From Acinetobacter bereziniae (GTDB lineage Bacteria > Pseudomonadota > Gammaproteobacteria > Pseudomonadales > Moraxellaceae), in NCBI GenBank assembly GCA_009912575.1, contig WNDP01000011.1, positions 1-51,937 of the forward strand: a stretch of 51,937 nt of DNA, given 5' to 3'. Positions 16,522-26,450 of the stretch are shown one piece after another (the stretch's first letter is position 1; the number at the start of each line of letters is the position of its first letter). The notes beneath the pieces were generated by a model. The model saw only the letters and a list, made by a program, of their open reading frames with translations, was not told the origin of the DNA and ran no database searches. The position numbers were made by a program, and so were the translations under genes.

Positions 16522-17955
16522 ATGGCAGGCGAAAACCAAAAAGCAAAAACCTTATATGATAAATTATGGGATGACCATCTAGTAAAACAACGTGATGATG
16601 GCTCTGCATTACTTTACATTGACCGTCATTTATTGCATGAAGTGACTTCTCCTCAGGCATTTGAAGGCTTGCAACTTGCTGGCCGTAAACCTTGGCGTTT
16701 GAGTGCCAATATAGCGACACCAGATCATAATGTACCAACGTCTACAAAAGAGCGTTCGGAAGGAATTGCTGGGATCGAAGATGATACATCACGTATCCAG
16801 GTTCAAACTTTAGATGATAACTGTAAAACATTTAATGTGGTGCAATTTGACATTAATGATATTCGTCAAGGGATTGCTCATGTGGTTGGTCCAGAGCAAG
16901 GTTTGACTTTACCGGGTATGACGGTGGTATGTGGTGACTCACACACAGCTACACATGGTGCATTTGGTTGTTTGGCACATGGAATCGGAACTTCAGAAGT
17001 TGAACATGTATTGGCAACACAATGCTTAGTTCAAAAGAAAATGAAAAACATGTTGGTTCGAGTTGATGGGACTTTGGGTCAAGGTGTTACATCAAAAGAT
17101 GTGGTTTTAGCCATTATTGGTAAAATTGGAACTGCAGGTGGTACAGGTCATGCGATTGAATTCGGTGGTCAAGTATTCCGTGATATGTCTATTGAAGGCC
17201 GTATGACGGTGTGCAATATGGCAATCGAAGGTGGCGCACGTGTGGGTATGGTTGCTGTTGATGAGAAAACCATTGAGTATGTGAAAGGCCGTCCTTATGC
17301 ACCTCAAGGTGAGCAGTGGGATGCCGCTGTTGCATATTGGAATACTTTGCATTCTGATGACGATGCACACTTTGATACAGTTGTAGTTTTAAATGGTGCC
17401 GAAATTGAACCACAAGTGTCTTGGGGGACTTCTCCTGAGATGGTCATTCCTGTCTCTCAAGCCGTTCCAACATTAGAACAAGCCAAAGATGATGTACAAC
17501 GCAATGACTGGACTCGTGCTTATCAATATATGGGCTTAAATGCAGGTCAGGCATTGTCAGAGATTCAATTGGATCGTGTATTCATTGGATCTTGTACTAA
17601 CTCTCGTATCGAAGATATTCGTGCAGCTGCGGCTGTGGCAAAAGGTAAAAAAGTTGCTTCAAGTATTAAACAAGCGATGGTTGTGCCGGGTTCTGGTTTA
17701 GTCAAACAACAAGCTGAGGCAGAAGGTTTAGATAAAATTTTGATCGAAGCTGGTTTTGAATGGCGTGAACCCGGTTGTTCAATGTGCTTGGCGATGAATG
17801 CTGATAAATTACAGCCTGGTGAGCATTGTGCATCGACTTCAAACCGTAACTTTGAAGGACGTCAGGGAAATGGTGGCCGTACTCATCTTGTGAGTCCAGC
17901 AATGGCGGCAGCGGCTGCAATTGCAGGTCATTTTGTCGATGTTCGTTCATTCTAA
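16522..17955 (+). CDS. leuC: 3-isopropylmalate dehydratase large subunit
   Basis: A 477-residue aconitase-superfamily enzyme that, with LeuD, isomerises 2-isopropylmalate to 3-isopropylmalate in leucine synthesis. The three [4Fe-4S] cysteines are visible in [10 protein letters not shown] and [26 protein letters not shown] and the C-terminal [11 protein letters not shown] are further signatures. ATG 16522 ([16 protein letters not shown]) has GGAG nine bases upstream and gives the family N-terminus; an ATG 36 bases earlier adds an uncharacteristic leader. leuD follows after 21 bases, so the two are cotranscribed. Confidence 0.97.
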   Translation: MAGENQKAKTLYDKLWDDHLVKQRDDGSALLYIDRHLLHEVTSPQAFEGLQLAGRKPWRLSANIATPDHNVPTSTKERSEGIAGIEDDTSRIQVQTLDDNCKTFNVVQFDINDIRQGIAHVVGPEQGLTLPGMTVVCGDSHTATHGAFGCLAHGIGTSEVEHVLATQCLVQKKMKNMLVRVDGTLGQGVTSKDVVLAIIGKIGTAGGTGHAIEFGGQVFRDMSIEGRMTVCNMAIEGGARVGMVAVDEKTIEYVKGRPYAPQGEQWDAAVAYWNTLHSDDDAHFDTVVVLNGAEIEPQVSWGTSPEMVIPVSQAVPTLEQAKDDVQRNDWTRAYQYMGLNAGQALSEIQLDRVFIGSCTNSRIEDIRAAAAVAKGKKVASSIKQAMVVPGSGLVKQQAEAEGLDKILIEAGFEWREPGCSMCLAMNADKLQPGEHCASTSNRNFEGRQGNGGRTHLVSPAMAAAAAIAGHFVDVRSF

Positions 17956-17976
17956 GCTGGGCTAAGGAGCATAAAT

Positions 17977-18627
17977 ATGAAAGCTTATACCGTTGAACAA
18001 GGTATTGTTGCACCATTAGACCGTGCCAATGTAGATACAGATTTAATTATTCCAAAACAGTTTTTAAAGTCGATCAAACGTACAGGTTTTGGTGAAAATT
18101 TATTTGATGAATTACGCTATTTGGATGAAGGCTATCCCGGGCAAGATAATTCTACGCGCCCTAAAAATCCAGATTTTGTTTTAAATCAGCCACGTTATCA
18201 AGCTGCAACTGTTTTGATTTCTCGTGCTAACTTTGGTTGTGGTTCAAGCCGTGAACATGCACCTTGGGCGTTGGAAGAATATGGATTCCGTACAGTCATT
18301 GCACCAAGTTATGCAGATATCTTTTTTAATAACAGCTTTAAGAATGGCATGTTACCTGTAATTTTGCCTGAAGCTATTGTTGACCAGTTATTTAAAGAAT
18401 GTGCAGCAAATGAAGCGTATCAATTGACAATTGATTTGGAAGCACAAGAAGTACGAACACCAAGTGGCGAAGCGTTTAAGTTTGAAGTAGACCCATTCCG
18501 TAAACATTGTTTGTTGAATGGCTTGGATGACATTGGTTTGACTTTACAGGCAGCAGATGAAATTCGTGCTTATGAAGAAAAAACCCAGCAATCACGCCCT
18601 TGGGTATTTGCTGAAATTCGAGGTTAA
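17977..18627 (+). CDS. leuD: 3-isopropylmalate dehydratase small subunit
   Basis: A 216-residue swivel-domain subunit of isopropylmalate isomerase. It carries the [13 protein letters not shown] start motif and the substrate-binding loop [21 protein letters not shown] is well placed before the ATG. Length is normal for the LeuD type 1 group. It directly follows leuC. Between it and leuB sits a short lipoprotein gene that is not part of the pathway. Confidence 0.97.
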   Translation: MKAYTVEQGIVAPLDRANVDTDLIIPKQFLKSIKRTGFGENLFDELRYLDEGYPGQDNSTRPKNPDFVLNQPRYQAATVLISRANFGCGSSREHAPWALEEYGFRTVIAPSYADIFFNNSFKNGMLPVILPEAIVDQLFKECAANEAYQLTIDLEAQEVRTPSGEAFKFEVDPFRKHCLLNGLDDIGLTLQAADEIRAYEEKTQQSRPWVFAEIRG

Positions 18628-18733
18628 TTTTCGGCAAACATTTTACACGTAGCATGAATGCCCAACTCTTGCTAACATGCGGAGCATAACAAAATGAATG
18701 TTGACTCGGTGATGTAAGGGTTGGGGTTGAGCA

Positions 18734-19303
18734 ATGACTAAGTTTTTAGGCCGTGGTATTTTAATCAGTTTAACAAGTTTAATCTTGTCTGCGTGTTAGT
18801 CAACACAAATGGTTGATTTAGTTCGCATTAAACAAGCTGAAAAAAATCAGGTGAGCCAAAATACCGTTTCAGTTTATTGTTCAGGTGCAGAGCATTGTGA
18901 ATTTGCGCGATTAAATGATTTGGTCATCATGCAGGAAAATACACAGCGAGCGAATCGTAAAGCCATTGATAAAGGTTATCTGAAATTAACAGGTAAACCT
19001 TTAGATCAAAATGGGGTTTATTTAACGATTCCACCGCAACAGTATGAGATGGTGGTTCGTTTCTATCCAATCACCAAACAACATGCTGAAGTTTTTCATG
19101 TGATTCATGATTTTAAAGCAAATCAAAAATATACATTTAGAATGTATTGCCTGAGATCGCAAGGCGCAGGAAGTCTACTGAACGTTTCTTCACCTACACC
19201 ATTGTGTGTGGATATGCTTCAAGAAACACGAACAATTCGCCGTTTCTGTCGCCCTCACAATGCAGTGACAGGGGTGAGCGAGTTCGTTGAACAAAAAATT
19301 TAA
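18734..19303 (+). pseudogene. Lipoprotein inside the leu operon, interrupted by an amber codon right after the lipobox Cys
   Basis: The frame starts at ATG 18734 (after GGGGTTGAG) with a lipoprotein signal peptide ending LILSAC. The next codon, 18797-18799, is TAG, and the same frame then continues without a stop to 19303, starting STQMVDLVRIKQ. The downstream 165 residues look like a normal soluble protein with several Cys (VYCSGAEHCEFARLN; YCLRSQ; PLCVDM; RRFCRP). A CAG to TAG change would explain it, as Gln is common after the lipidated Cys. Without the stop the product would be a ~189-residue membrane-anchored lipoprotein of unknown function. It lies between leuD and leuB on the same strand. 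Confidence 0.8.
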
Positions 19304-19344
19304 TCTCAAATCAGTATAAATACTGAAAATAAATGGAACTGCAA

Positions 19345-20424
19345 ATGTCTAAACAAATTTTGATTTTGGCTGGTGATGGTATCGGTCCAGAGATCGTTGC
19401 TGCTGCTGAAAAAGTACTTACACGCATCAATGAAAAATTTAATTTAGGTTTAACATGGGAACATGGTCTACTCGGTGGCGCTGCAATTGATGCTCATGGT
19501 GAACCGTACCCAGCAGTGACAGCAGATCAAGCAAAAAAAGCAGATGCAATTTTACTCGGCGCAGTCGGCGGTCCAAAATGGGACACGATTGAATGCTCAA
19601 TCCGCCCTGAACGTGGTCTATTAAAAATTCGTAGCGAATTAAACCTATTCGCAAACTTACGTCCAGCCATTCTTTACCCACAATTGGCAGATGCTTCAAG
19701 CCTTAAGCCTGAAATTGTATCTGGTTTAGATATTCTGATCGTTCGTGAACTTACTGGTGGAATCTATTTCGGTCAGCCACGTGGGATTCGCGAGCTCGAA
19801 AATGGTGAGAAGCAGGGCTATAACACAGACGTATATTCAGAGTCAGAAATTAAGCGTATTGCGAAAGTTGCTTTTGAAATGGCGAATCTACGTGGTGGTA
19901 AAGTTTGCTCAGTGGATAAAGCCAACGTTCTTGAAGTGACAGAGCTTTGGAAACAAACCGTTACGACATTAAAAGAACAACAATATCCAAATATCAATCT
20001 TTCACACATGTATGTAGACAATGCAGCAATGCAATTGGTACGTGCACCAAAGCAATTTGATGTGATTGTTACAGGTAATTTGTTTGGTGATATTCTTTCA
20101 GACGAAGCTGCGATGCTCACAGGTTCGATTGGTATGCTTCCATCGGCATCTCTAGATGAAAATGGTAAAGGTATGTATGAACCATGTCATGGTTCTGCGC
20201 CTGATATTGCAGGTCAAAACGTGGCGAATCCGCTTGCAACAATTCTTTCTGTAGCAATGATGCTTCGCTATACCTTCCGTGAAGAAACGGCTGCAAAAGC
20301 AATTGAAGATGCTGTAGGGCAAGTATTAGATCAAGGTTTACGTACTGGCGATATTATGTCTGAAGGGATGACCAAAGTAGGTACGGCTGAGATGGGTATG
20401 GCTGTGGTTACAGCGATTGCTTAA
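19345..20424 (+). CDS. leuB: 3-isopropylmalate dehydrogenase
   Basis: A 359-residue NAD-dependent decarboxylating dehydrogenase that makes 2-oxoisocaproate in leucine synthesis. Signatures are [12 protein letters not shown], the [14 protein letters not shown]-type substrate loop ([14 protein letters not shown]), [23 protein letters not shown], and [21 protein letters not shown] with the catalytic Asp. ATG 19345 was chosen (TGGAACT upstream, standard N-terminus MSKQILIL); an ATG 12 bases earlier is possible. A strong terminator ends the leuC-leuD-lipoprotein-leuB unit. Confidence 0.97.
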   Translation: MSKQILILAGDGIGPEIVAAAEKVLTRINEKFNLGLTWEHGLLGGAAIDAHGEPYPAVTADQAKKADAILLGAVGGPKWDTIECSIRPERGLLKIRSELNLFANLRPAILYPQLADASSLKPEIVSGLDILIVRELTGGIYFGQPRGIRELENGEKQGYNTDVYSESEIKRIAKVAFEMANLRGGKVCSVDKANVLEVTELWKQTVTTLKEQQYPNINLSHMYVDNAAMQLVRAPKQFDVIVTGNLFGDILSDEAAMLTGSIGMLPSASLDENGKGMYEPCHGSAPDIAGQNVANPLATILSVAMMLRYTFREETAAKAIEDAVGQVLDQGLRTGDIMSEGMTKVGTAEMGMAVVTAIA

Positions 20425-20450
20425 GTCTAGATGTTAGACCAGCTTCAAAA

Positions 20451-20474
20451 ACACAGCCTAGGCTGTGTTTTTTA
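20451..20474 (+). terminator. Intrinsic terminator of the leu operon
   Basis: ACACAGCC/GGCTGTGT with only TA between is followed by TTTTTT. A flanking A run makes it possibly bidirectional, serving the lipoprotein gene on the minus strand as well. Confidence 0.88.
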
Positions 20475-20495
20475 TTGTTTAAAGGTCAAATACAT

Positions 20496-20903
20496 TTAAC
20501 AGGCTCTACCGATATATTCAACAGACTCAGCAATATCATTGTTCAATTTAAAAGTGACTTTACAATTAAAGTTAACATCGTAACTAGGTGTGCTTGTCAT
20601 GTCATAGCGAATGACAGGCATTCCCATCGCATTTGGGCCGACAGTTGCATTGCTCCCTGTCATAGGGATATTGATAGGACGAAGGATCGTATACGTTAAA
20701 GTATTATTGGCGCTTTGGATATGATCACTGACTTGATAACCTAAAGCTTTAAAGTTTAGGTCGGCTTGAATTTGATTGCTACTTTTACCAATAAATTGTT
20801 GTAAATATTGATCTAAATTTACTGGTCGCGTGTCTATGCTTTGGCATCCAAGAGAGACCATTGCGATAGGTACAAACAAAAACATGTGTTGATATATTTT
20901 CAT
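20496..20903 (-). CDS. Small lipoprotein of unknown function
   Basis: This encodes 135 residues. ATG 20903 gives a clear lipoprotein signal peptide (MKIYQHMFLFVPIAMVSLGC) with lipobox SLGC; a longer frame upstream would bury it. The mature part has a FIGKSSNQIQADLNFKALGY segment, typical of small outer-membrane lipoproteins with a repeated helix-strand unit, and two late Cys (NFNCKVTF; IGRAC). I do not recognise the family. It is monocistronic and convergent with leuB. Confidence 0.75.
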   Translation of the reverse strand: MKIYQHMFLFVPIAMVSLGCQSIDTRPVNLDQYLQQFIGKSSNQIQADLNFKALGYQVSDHIQSANNTLTYTILRPINIPMTGSNATVGPNAMGMPVIRYDMTSTPSYDVNFNCKVTFKLNNDIAESVEYIGRAC

Positions 20904-21095
20904 CAGCTTCACCCAATCAAATGAGAGTTTGGTTTGAAACGTTCTATGCAATGAGTTTAAACAATCTGTACGCCAGTGTCTGTAGACAGATTGCGAAGTC
21001 GGATCAAATACAAGCTTAAATCAATACCAGTGTTTAGAGTCAATCTGTTGAAAACTTATAGCATAAGTATAATTTCTAGATCACTAGAATTATTT

Positions 21096-21330
21096 TGATC
21101 ACTATATTGTTTGATGATAGAAAGCTTGTAATACCACGCTTTACATCTAAAGTTTAAATTGGTTTGCGTAGGCAATGTCTCACTTTGCCCAATCGATTTT
21201 TTTGTTCAATGGCATTCTTGCGCTGCAAATAACGCAGTGCTTTGCTTTTGCTCATATACCTCGCTCAACATTCAACATAGCAACATCCATGTCATCTCGC
21301 GATAATAAGACCATCAGTGAGTCAAAAAAA
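21096..21330. repeat. Dispersed intergenic repeat, copy A (partly decayed)
   Basis: This matches the region at 31202-31440 over its whole length with substitutions and indels. Shared blocks include CCACGCTTTA, TCTAAAGTTTAAAT, GCAGTGCTTTG, GCTCATATACC, TGCTCAACAT-like sequence and ACATCCATGTC. Hairpins that are perfect in the other copy are broken here. The remainder of 20904-21627 shows no gene; a 72-residue Ile/Phe-rich frame on the minus strand (21419-21637) is not supported. Confidence 0.8.
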
Positions 21331-21627
21331 CTGTTTAAGCAAAGCTGTTAAAAATTCATATAAAAAGCATAAACATCACTGAAGATGAATCGTTTATATA
21401 AAAAATTAGGTGATTTGACTACAGGAAAAAAATTGAAGATATTGAAAACAGATCAATAATAATGAGAAATGGAGAAAAAATAAGCACATTCCACATAATT
21501 ATAAATAGATTACATTCGACGAATGGCAATGATGAAACAGATTTTACAACGGATTTTAGAGTCAGGAATACAATAACTAGACGATAACAATATATCGTAA
21601 GCAGGATGATATATTCAGTAGATATTG

Positions 21628-21653
21628 AAAAAGCCACCTAAATAGTGGCTTTT
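21628..21653 (-). terminator. Intrinsic terminator of infA
   Basis: AAAAGCCAC / GTGGCTTTT with a seven-base loop, 15 bases past the infA stop. The minus strand continues into T residues after the stem. Confidence 0.85.
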
Positions 21654-21667
21654 GCTTACACTAAAAC

Positions 21668-21889
21668 TTAGCGTGCACGATAAGTAATACGACCCTTAGT
21701 TAAGTCATAAGGTGTCATTTCTACTTTTACATTATCGCCAGTTAAAATACGAATGTAATGTTTACGCATTTTACCAGAAATGTGAGCAATCACTTCGTGA
21801 CCGTTTTCTAAACGCACACGGAACATAGTATTAGGAAGCGTTTCGGTGACAACGCCTTCGAACTCGATAAGTTCCTCTTTATTGGCCAT
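21668..21889 (-). CDS. infA: Translation initiation factor IF-1
   Basis: A 73-residue OB-fold protein, full length for IF-1. [36 protein letters not shown] and [21 protein letters not shown] are family hallmarks. It binds the ribosomal A site during initiation. It is divergent from the AraC-type regulator and followed by its own terminator. Confidence 0.98.
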   Translation of the reverse strand: MANKEELIEFEGVVTETLPNTMFRVRLENGHEVIAHISGKMRKHYIRILTGDNVKVEMTPYDLTKGRITYRAR

Positions 21890-22117
21890 AGCCTACCTGA
21901 TGATCAAATTGGAAAGGCGCAAATTATAGGCAATTTTTTATAGAAAAACAAGATTATTCGGCATGGGAAGGTGGCAGATGACTTGAAAATAGGCGAACAT
22001 ATTGTTAAACAATTTCTACAAAAAAAAGCGGATAAATATTGTCAGTTTGGTCAATCAACTGTAATCTAAATCAAAGGTTTTAAGTATAAATGAATAACAT
22101 ACAAGGAAGGGCACTGC

Positions 22118-23128
22118 GTGAGCCAGCTAACTGATGCTTCGGTTGTTTTACGATTAGGCTATCAAGCGATCCGTCGTGCAGGATTGCCGACAGAAGAAAT
22201 ATTATCAAAGGCAGGCGTGGCATTGGGTCAGGTTGATCAAAATGCACGAACACCATTAAATGCACAATTTGCGTTTTGGGTGGCTGCGGAGGAAGTCAGT
22301 AATGATCCTGACATTGGATTACACCTTGGCGAGCATTTGCCTCTTTATCGAGGGCAAGTGATTGAGCATTTGTTTATTTCAAGTGAGAACTTTGGAGAAG
22401 GGCTAAAACGCGCTTTGGCTTATCAACGCCTCATTAGTGATGCTTTTCATGCCAAATTGGTGACCAATGACGATGGACGTTGCTATTTAACCAATGGTGA
22501 ACAGCCTTGGGGTGAAAATATTGTCAACCGTCATTTTTCAGAATGTGCTATTTCTGGAATTTTACGTTTCTTCAAATTCATCACTGAGGGACGCTTTGAA
22601 CCGATCTATATCGATTTTAACTTTTCTCAAGGTGCTTCTGATGGTGAGTATTATCGTGTGTATGGTTGTCCTGTAAGTTTGGGGCAAAAAGAGACACGGT
22701 TGTATTTTGATCCTTCTATTTTAGACTATCCATTGTGGCAAGCTGAACCAGAGCTGTTGCAGTTGCATGAGCAGTTGGCGATTGAAAAACTTCAAGAATT
22801 GGCGCGTTACGATTTGGTTGGAGAAGTTCGCCGAGCTATTGGTTCAACCTTAGAGAGTGGTGAAACAACCTTGGAAACAGTGGCTGCTCAATTGAGCATC
22901 ACCCCTCGTCGGTTACGCACTCAATTGTCAGAAGCCAATACCAGCTTTCAGCAAATTCTTTCAGACTACCGTTGTCGCTTAGCCAAAAAGCTGTTGGCCA
23001 ATACCAATGAAAGTGTTGAGCGTATTGTATATCTCACAGGTTTTTCTGAGCCAAGTACGTTCTATCGTGCCTTTAAACGTTGGACCAATGAAACACCTGT
23101 TGAATATAGAAAACGTAAACAGCGTTAA
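22118..23128 (+). CDS. AraC family transcriptional regulator (Arabinose_bd N-terminal domain type)
   Basis: This encodes 336 residues. An N-terminal ligand domain of the OruR/ArgR-like group (RRAGLPTEEILSKAGVAL; FWVAAEEVSNDPDIGLHLGE) is followed by a C-terminal AraC/XylS double helix-turn-helix (about 245-330: LETVAAQLSITPRRLRTQLSE and VERIVYLTGFSEPSTFYRAFKRWT). The start is a GTG with AAGGAAGGG upstream. It is divergent from infA and convergent with truA. The target is not known; relatives control amino-acid, lipid or virulence genes. Confidence 0.88.
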   Translation: MSQLTDASVVLRLGYQAIRRAGLPTEEILSKAGVALGQVDQNARTPLNAQFAFWVAAEEVSNDPDIGLHLGEHLPLYRGQVIEHLFISSENFGEGLKRALAYQRLISDAFHAKLVTNDDGRCYLTNGEQPWGENIVNRHFSECAISGILRFFKFITEGRFEPIYIDFNFSQGASDGEYYRVYGCPVSLGQKETRLYFDPSILDYPLWQAEPELLQLHEQLAIEKLQELARYDLVGEVRRAIGSTLESGETTLETVAAQLSITPRRLRTQLSEANTSFQQILSDYRCRLAKKLLANTNESVERIVYLTGFSEPSTFYRAFKRWTNETPVEYRKRKQR

Positions 23129-23171
23129 CTGAGACGTTTTAATTATTGAGAAATCTGAAATTGTCTTCTAT

Positions 23172-23203
23172 AAAAAAATCCTTCAATTGTGAAGGATTTT
23201 TTT
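23172..23203. terminator. Bidirectional terminator between the AraC gene and truA
   Basis: AAAAAAATCCTTCA / TGAAGGATTTTTTT forms a perfect 14-bp stem with a four-base loop, placed between two convergent genes. Confidence 0.92.
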
Positions 23204-23217
23204 CTCATTGAGCGACA

Positions 23218-24015
23218 TCATTCAGGCATGTTTAACCAATGCGGCCCTAAAGGGGATTGAGGCAGTTCGAATTGTTCAGGGTAATCAGCATGGATAAAAT
23301 ATAGACCATGAGGTGGTGCCGTAATTCCCGCAGCTTTACGATCTTGTGCTGCAAAAATTTCGTCAATATGATCAACTTCATACATACCTTGGCCAATTTC
23401 AAGCAAACATCCCATAATATTACGAACCATGTGATGTAAGAAGCCATCGGCCTGAATATCCAGAACGAGATAGTTGCCATGGCGAATCAAACGGCAATGT
23501 TTGACATGGCGTACAGGCTGGTTGGACTGACAAGCTGCGGCACGGAAACTTTCAAAATTATGTGTGCCTTCAAATTTTTGGGCAGCTTCAATCATCTTAT
23601 CGACATCAAGTGGATAATAAGCATGGGTGACTTGCTTATGCAGTAAAGCAGGGCGGTTCGCTGATTGGTATACAACATAGCGATAACGACGTGCTTGTGC
23701 CTTAAAACGAGCATGGAAATCCATATCCATCTCTTTAATCCACTGGATTGAAATATCTTTGGGTAATTGGCTATTTGATCCCATTAACCAGCCACGTATG
23801 GGACGAATCGCATTGGTGTCAAAATGAGCAACCATATTGGTGGCATGGACACCAGCATCAGTACGACCCGCACCATGTAAGATAATAGGTTCGTCTGCAA
23901 TGGTGCTCAGTACTTTTTCCATTGTCTCCTGAATACTACGTACGCCAGGCTGTTGAGTTTGCCAACCTTTATATCGAATGCCACAAAACTCAATACCAAT
24001 TGCAAAGCGTTGCAT
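23218..24015 (-). CDS. truA: tRNA pseudouridine(38-40) synthase TruA
   Basis: A 265-residue cytoplasmic enzyme that modifies the anticodon stem-loop of many tRNAs. The catalytic Asp53 lies in GAGRTDAGVHA. GIEFCGIRYKGWQTQ, FHARFKAQARRYRYVV and the C-terminal FLHHMVRNIMGCLLEIGQG complete the fold. AGAGG lies five bases before the ATG. The asparaginase gene ends eight bases upstream on the same strand and fimV lies further up, so truA may be the last gene of an asd-fimV-truA type region as in Pseudomonas. Confidence 0.97.
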   Translation of the reverse strand: MQRFAIGIEFCGIRYKGWQTQQPGVRSIQETMEKVLSTIADEPIILHGAGRTDAGVHATNMVAHFDTNAIRPIRGWLMGSNSQLPKDISIQWIKEMDMDFHARFKAQARRYRYVVYQSANRPALLHKQVTHAYYPLDVDKMIEAAQKFEGTHNFESFRAAACQSNQPVRHVKHCRLIRHGNYLVLDIQADGFLHHMVRNIMGCLLEIGQGMYEVDHIDEIFAAQDRKAAGITAPPHGLYFIHADYPEQFELPQSPLGPHWLNMPE

Positions 24016-24023
24016 AAATACCT

Positions 24024-24999
24024 CTATTCAGGATGATCATACCAATGGTCATGCCATTGTTCCGAAGTGGGGTATTGTAAATAAATTTTTAGGATTTTGG
24101 CATAAAGATCTGCTTGGCTGAGTGCATCACTGACTAAAATTTTTGATTCTTGAATCCATTGGCTGATCGCATAACGTTGATCCATACCGCCTAAGGGGAC
24201 TTGGGTCGATAAAATAATTTGGCAACCTTGGGTTTGTAACTGTCTAAAATTTTGGATAATCGCTTCATTAACCGCTAAATTTCCAACACCATAAGCCTGA
24301 ATCACTAAAAATTGAGGGGGCTGTTGAGCGAGAGCATTGAGATTGTTTTCAAAGGACAATAATTCAGTGGGAATCATCATCCAGTTCACGATATTCAATG
24401 ATTTGGCTTTTTCTAAATGTGCCAATTGAATATTGAAAACTGATAGATCTGGCTGAATAGATTCTTCTGCTTTTACGCCTCTGAATGCATCTAAAGCAGT
24501 GCTATGTGTTTTTAATGCTGTGCGAGCATGAATCACTTGATGGAAGAATGTGAGATAAACACCAACAGGTAACTTGGTGATGGCATCGAGTGCTGTGTTT
24601 AAATTATCAATTGCATCAGTAAACTCTCGTGTGTCATCTCCATGAAGATTAAGTAAAGGATATTGGCTACCTGTAATGATGACATGACAGGATTCAGCTA
24701 AAAAGCGTGACAAAGTCGCTGCAGCATAACTAAGCGTATCTGTTCCATGAATAATGACAAAATGTTGGAAATTTTGTAGCTGTAGGCTCTGGATTTGTTG
24801 AATTAGCAGCAGCCAGTCAACTGCGGTACATGCAACTACTGTCTTTTATACTGGGCGCTTTAAAGCATTCAATGTTCAGTTGAGGAGGGAGGATACGCTT
24901 GAGTTGTGGAATGAAGTCAATTTCAGGCATGGGAGCAAGAGGTTCACCGATACACCTAAAAGTTCCACCCATGTAAATTAAAGCAATTTTTTTGTTCAT
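24024..24999 (-). pseudogene. Asparaginase (type I-like), frameshifted near codon 56
   Basis: The first frame (MNKKIALIYMGGTF, catalytic Thr) runs to IKDSS and then stops within seven codons. One base removed near 24831-24836 connects it to the second frame, which continues CTAVDW, then FVIIHGTDTLSYAAATLSRF (second catalytic Thr-Asp pair), VIITGSQYPLL and IQAYGVGNLAVNEA to 24024. The joined product is about 324 residues, normal for a cytoplasmic asparaginase converting asparagine to aspartate and ammonia. The ATG lacks a Shine-Dalgarno: the terminator hairpin of the fimV gene occupies that place. With the frameshift, the gene is probably inactive unless the indel is an error. Confidence 0.82.
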
Positions 25000-25004
25000 A
25001 ATAA

Positions 25005-25028
25005 AAAGCAGCCATGAATGACTGCTTT
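25005..25028 (-). terminator. Terminator of fimV part 2, abutting the asparaginase start codon
   Basis: On the minus strand AAAGCAG / CTGCTTT (with inner CAT/ATG pairing) is followed by TTATT and then directly by the asparaginase ATG at 24999. It therefore takes the place of that gene's ribosome-binding region. Confidence 0.7.
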
Positions 25029-25088
25029 ATCTTAAATCGCTTAGCTGTGTCTGACAATTCGTATTATCAAATTGCAACAGATGTAAAA

Positions 25089-26402
25089 CTAAGACGCAAT
25101 TTGGCTCAGTAAATTCTGTGACTGTAGACGTTGTTCAGTCGTATATATGGATTCGTCTTGAGATAAAAGTGCACGTGCTGAAGCATAAGCCCCTAAGTTG
25201 ATATACTGTTGTGCAAGGTCTAAATTAAGTTGGCTCTCATTGACCTGTGCCAATTCAGGGAATGAAAGAAGCAAAGGATCAGTTGTTTCAACAGGCGTAA
25301 CTGCTTCAACTTGGCCGGGTACTTCTAAATTAAGCTGAGAAGCTACTGATTCATGTTCAACACTTTCTGATTTTGTTTCTAGATCAAAAACAAAAGCAGG
25401 CTGTGTTTCAACAGGAGTTTCAGCTTCTGTCGGCGTTAATTTAAATTCGAATGCTTGTGGTGCTGTAGTCTGTTCTTTTTCTGGAGTTGCAACAGGTTCC
25501 GCAAAGTCAAGTTTGAATTCAGATGCGATTTCAATCTCAACAGGTTTTTCAACCTCAGCAATGATAGGTGCATTGGGCGTAAAACTGAATTCTAAAGGCG
25601 CAATCTCTTCTTTAGGCGCTTCACTGGTGGGTGCCGCAGTTTCAAAAGAAAATTCAGCTGTAGGTGTGGGTTGTTTTTGTGTTGCTGAATCTAAATTGAA
25701 TTCAAGAGCTTGTTGGTGTTCTTGAGCTTTATCTTGTGGTTTTTCTACCTGCTGAGATGGGCTAAACTCAAGTGCATCTTGAGTTTGGACAAGTTTTTCT
25801 ACCACAGGTGCTGATGGGGCAGGTGTAGGTTCTGTGTTACCAATCAAAGCATCAAATGCAGCAGTATTTTTGACTTCTGGTGTTGTACTGACTGGTGTGG
25901 GTGGCACAAAAGCAATGGATTCTATTGGGTTGTCAGTTTGTGTCGATTTTTGTTTTTCTTCAGCCTGAGCAACAATATCTTCAAGACCCAATGAGCGAAT
26001 ATGATTAATCAACTGATTCACTGCAAATTCATCTTTTTGTGCAAGATGAACATCTAAAAGATAGAGATAAAGCTCATGTTGAGCATTGTCTTGATTTAAA
26101 GCTTGATTGATCTTTGCTTCAGCAGAAAAATAGTTTTTTGTCGCAATCAGTTTTTCAATGCTATTTTTAAGTTCAGCACTTAGAGGTTTTGTTGCCTGTT
26201 GAACAACAACTTCATCTTCAACAACTGCTGTGCGTTGTTTTTGTGATGTGCGTGCAGTACGAGCCACATTTTTTTTCGTTGTTTTCTTATTGTTGGCTTT
26301 TTTTGTATTCGTACTGGCATTTTCTTTATTGGCATCTTCTCGTTTTTTTAAAACGATGGCAACCACCAATAGTAGAACAAATGGAATCACATACAACAAC
26401 AT
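25089..26402 (-). CDS. fimV: FimV C-terminal part: membrane anchor, TPR and FimV C-terminal domain
   Basis: This encodes 437 residues. It opens with one membrane helix (LLYVIPFVLLLVVAIVL) and a Lys-rich cytoplasmic stretch, followed by TPR-like helices (residues ~75-145), a long acidic Pro/Glu/Thr-rich region with repeated LEFxF/FEFKL units, and a C-terminal motif (ESQLNLDLAQQYINLGAYASARALLSQ) like the FimV C-terminal domain. In Pseudomonas one FimV protein carries periplasmic LysM and cytoplasmic TPR parts around a single membrane helix. Here the two halves are separate genes 48 bases apart. AAGGGGAAATAAA before the ATG is a good ribosome site. Expected role: polar scaffold for type IV pili and twitching. 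Confidence 0.8.
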   Translation of the reverse strand: MLLYVIPFVLLLVVAIVLKKREDANKENASTNTKKANNKKTTKKNVARTARTSQKQRTAVVEDEVVVQQATKPLSAELKNSIEKLIATKNYFSAEAKINQALNQDNAQHELYLYLLDVHLAQKDEFAVNQLINHIRSLGLEDIVAQAEEKQKSTQTDNPIESIAFVPPTPVSTTPEVKNTAAFDALIGNTEPTPAPSAPVVEKLVQTQDALEFSPSQQVEKPQDKAQEHQQALEFNLDSATQKQPTPTAEFSFETAAPTSEAPKEEIAPLEFSFTPNAPIIAEVEKPVEIEIASEFKLDFAEPVATPEKEQTTAPQAFEFKLTPTEAETPVETQPAFVFDLETKSESVEHESVASQLNLEVPGQVEAVTPVETTDPLLLSFPELAQVNESQLNLDLAQQYINLGAYASARALLSQDESIYTTEQRLQSQNLLSQIAS

Positions 26403-26450
26403 TTTATTTCCCCTTCATTGAGCACAATGAATCAATTTCCTTAATACATC

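Noticed and set aside
21419-21637. 72-residue Ile/Phe-rich minus-strand frame
   Set aside because: Low-complexity hydrophobic content expected from AT-rich DNA, and it lies across the infA terminator.
26403-26450. Readthrough joining the two fimV parts
   Set aside because: Same frame, but two stop codons (TAG and TGA) and a good ribosome site for the second gene argue for separate translation.
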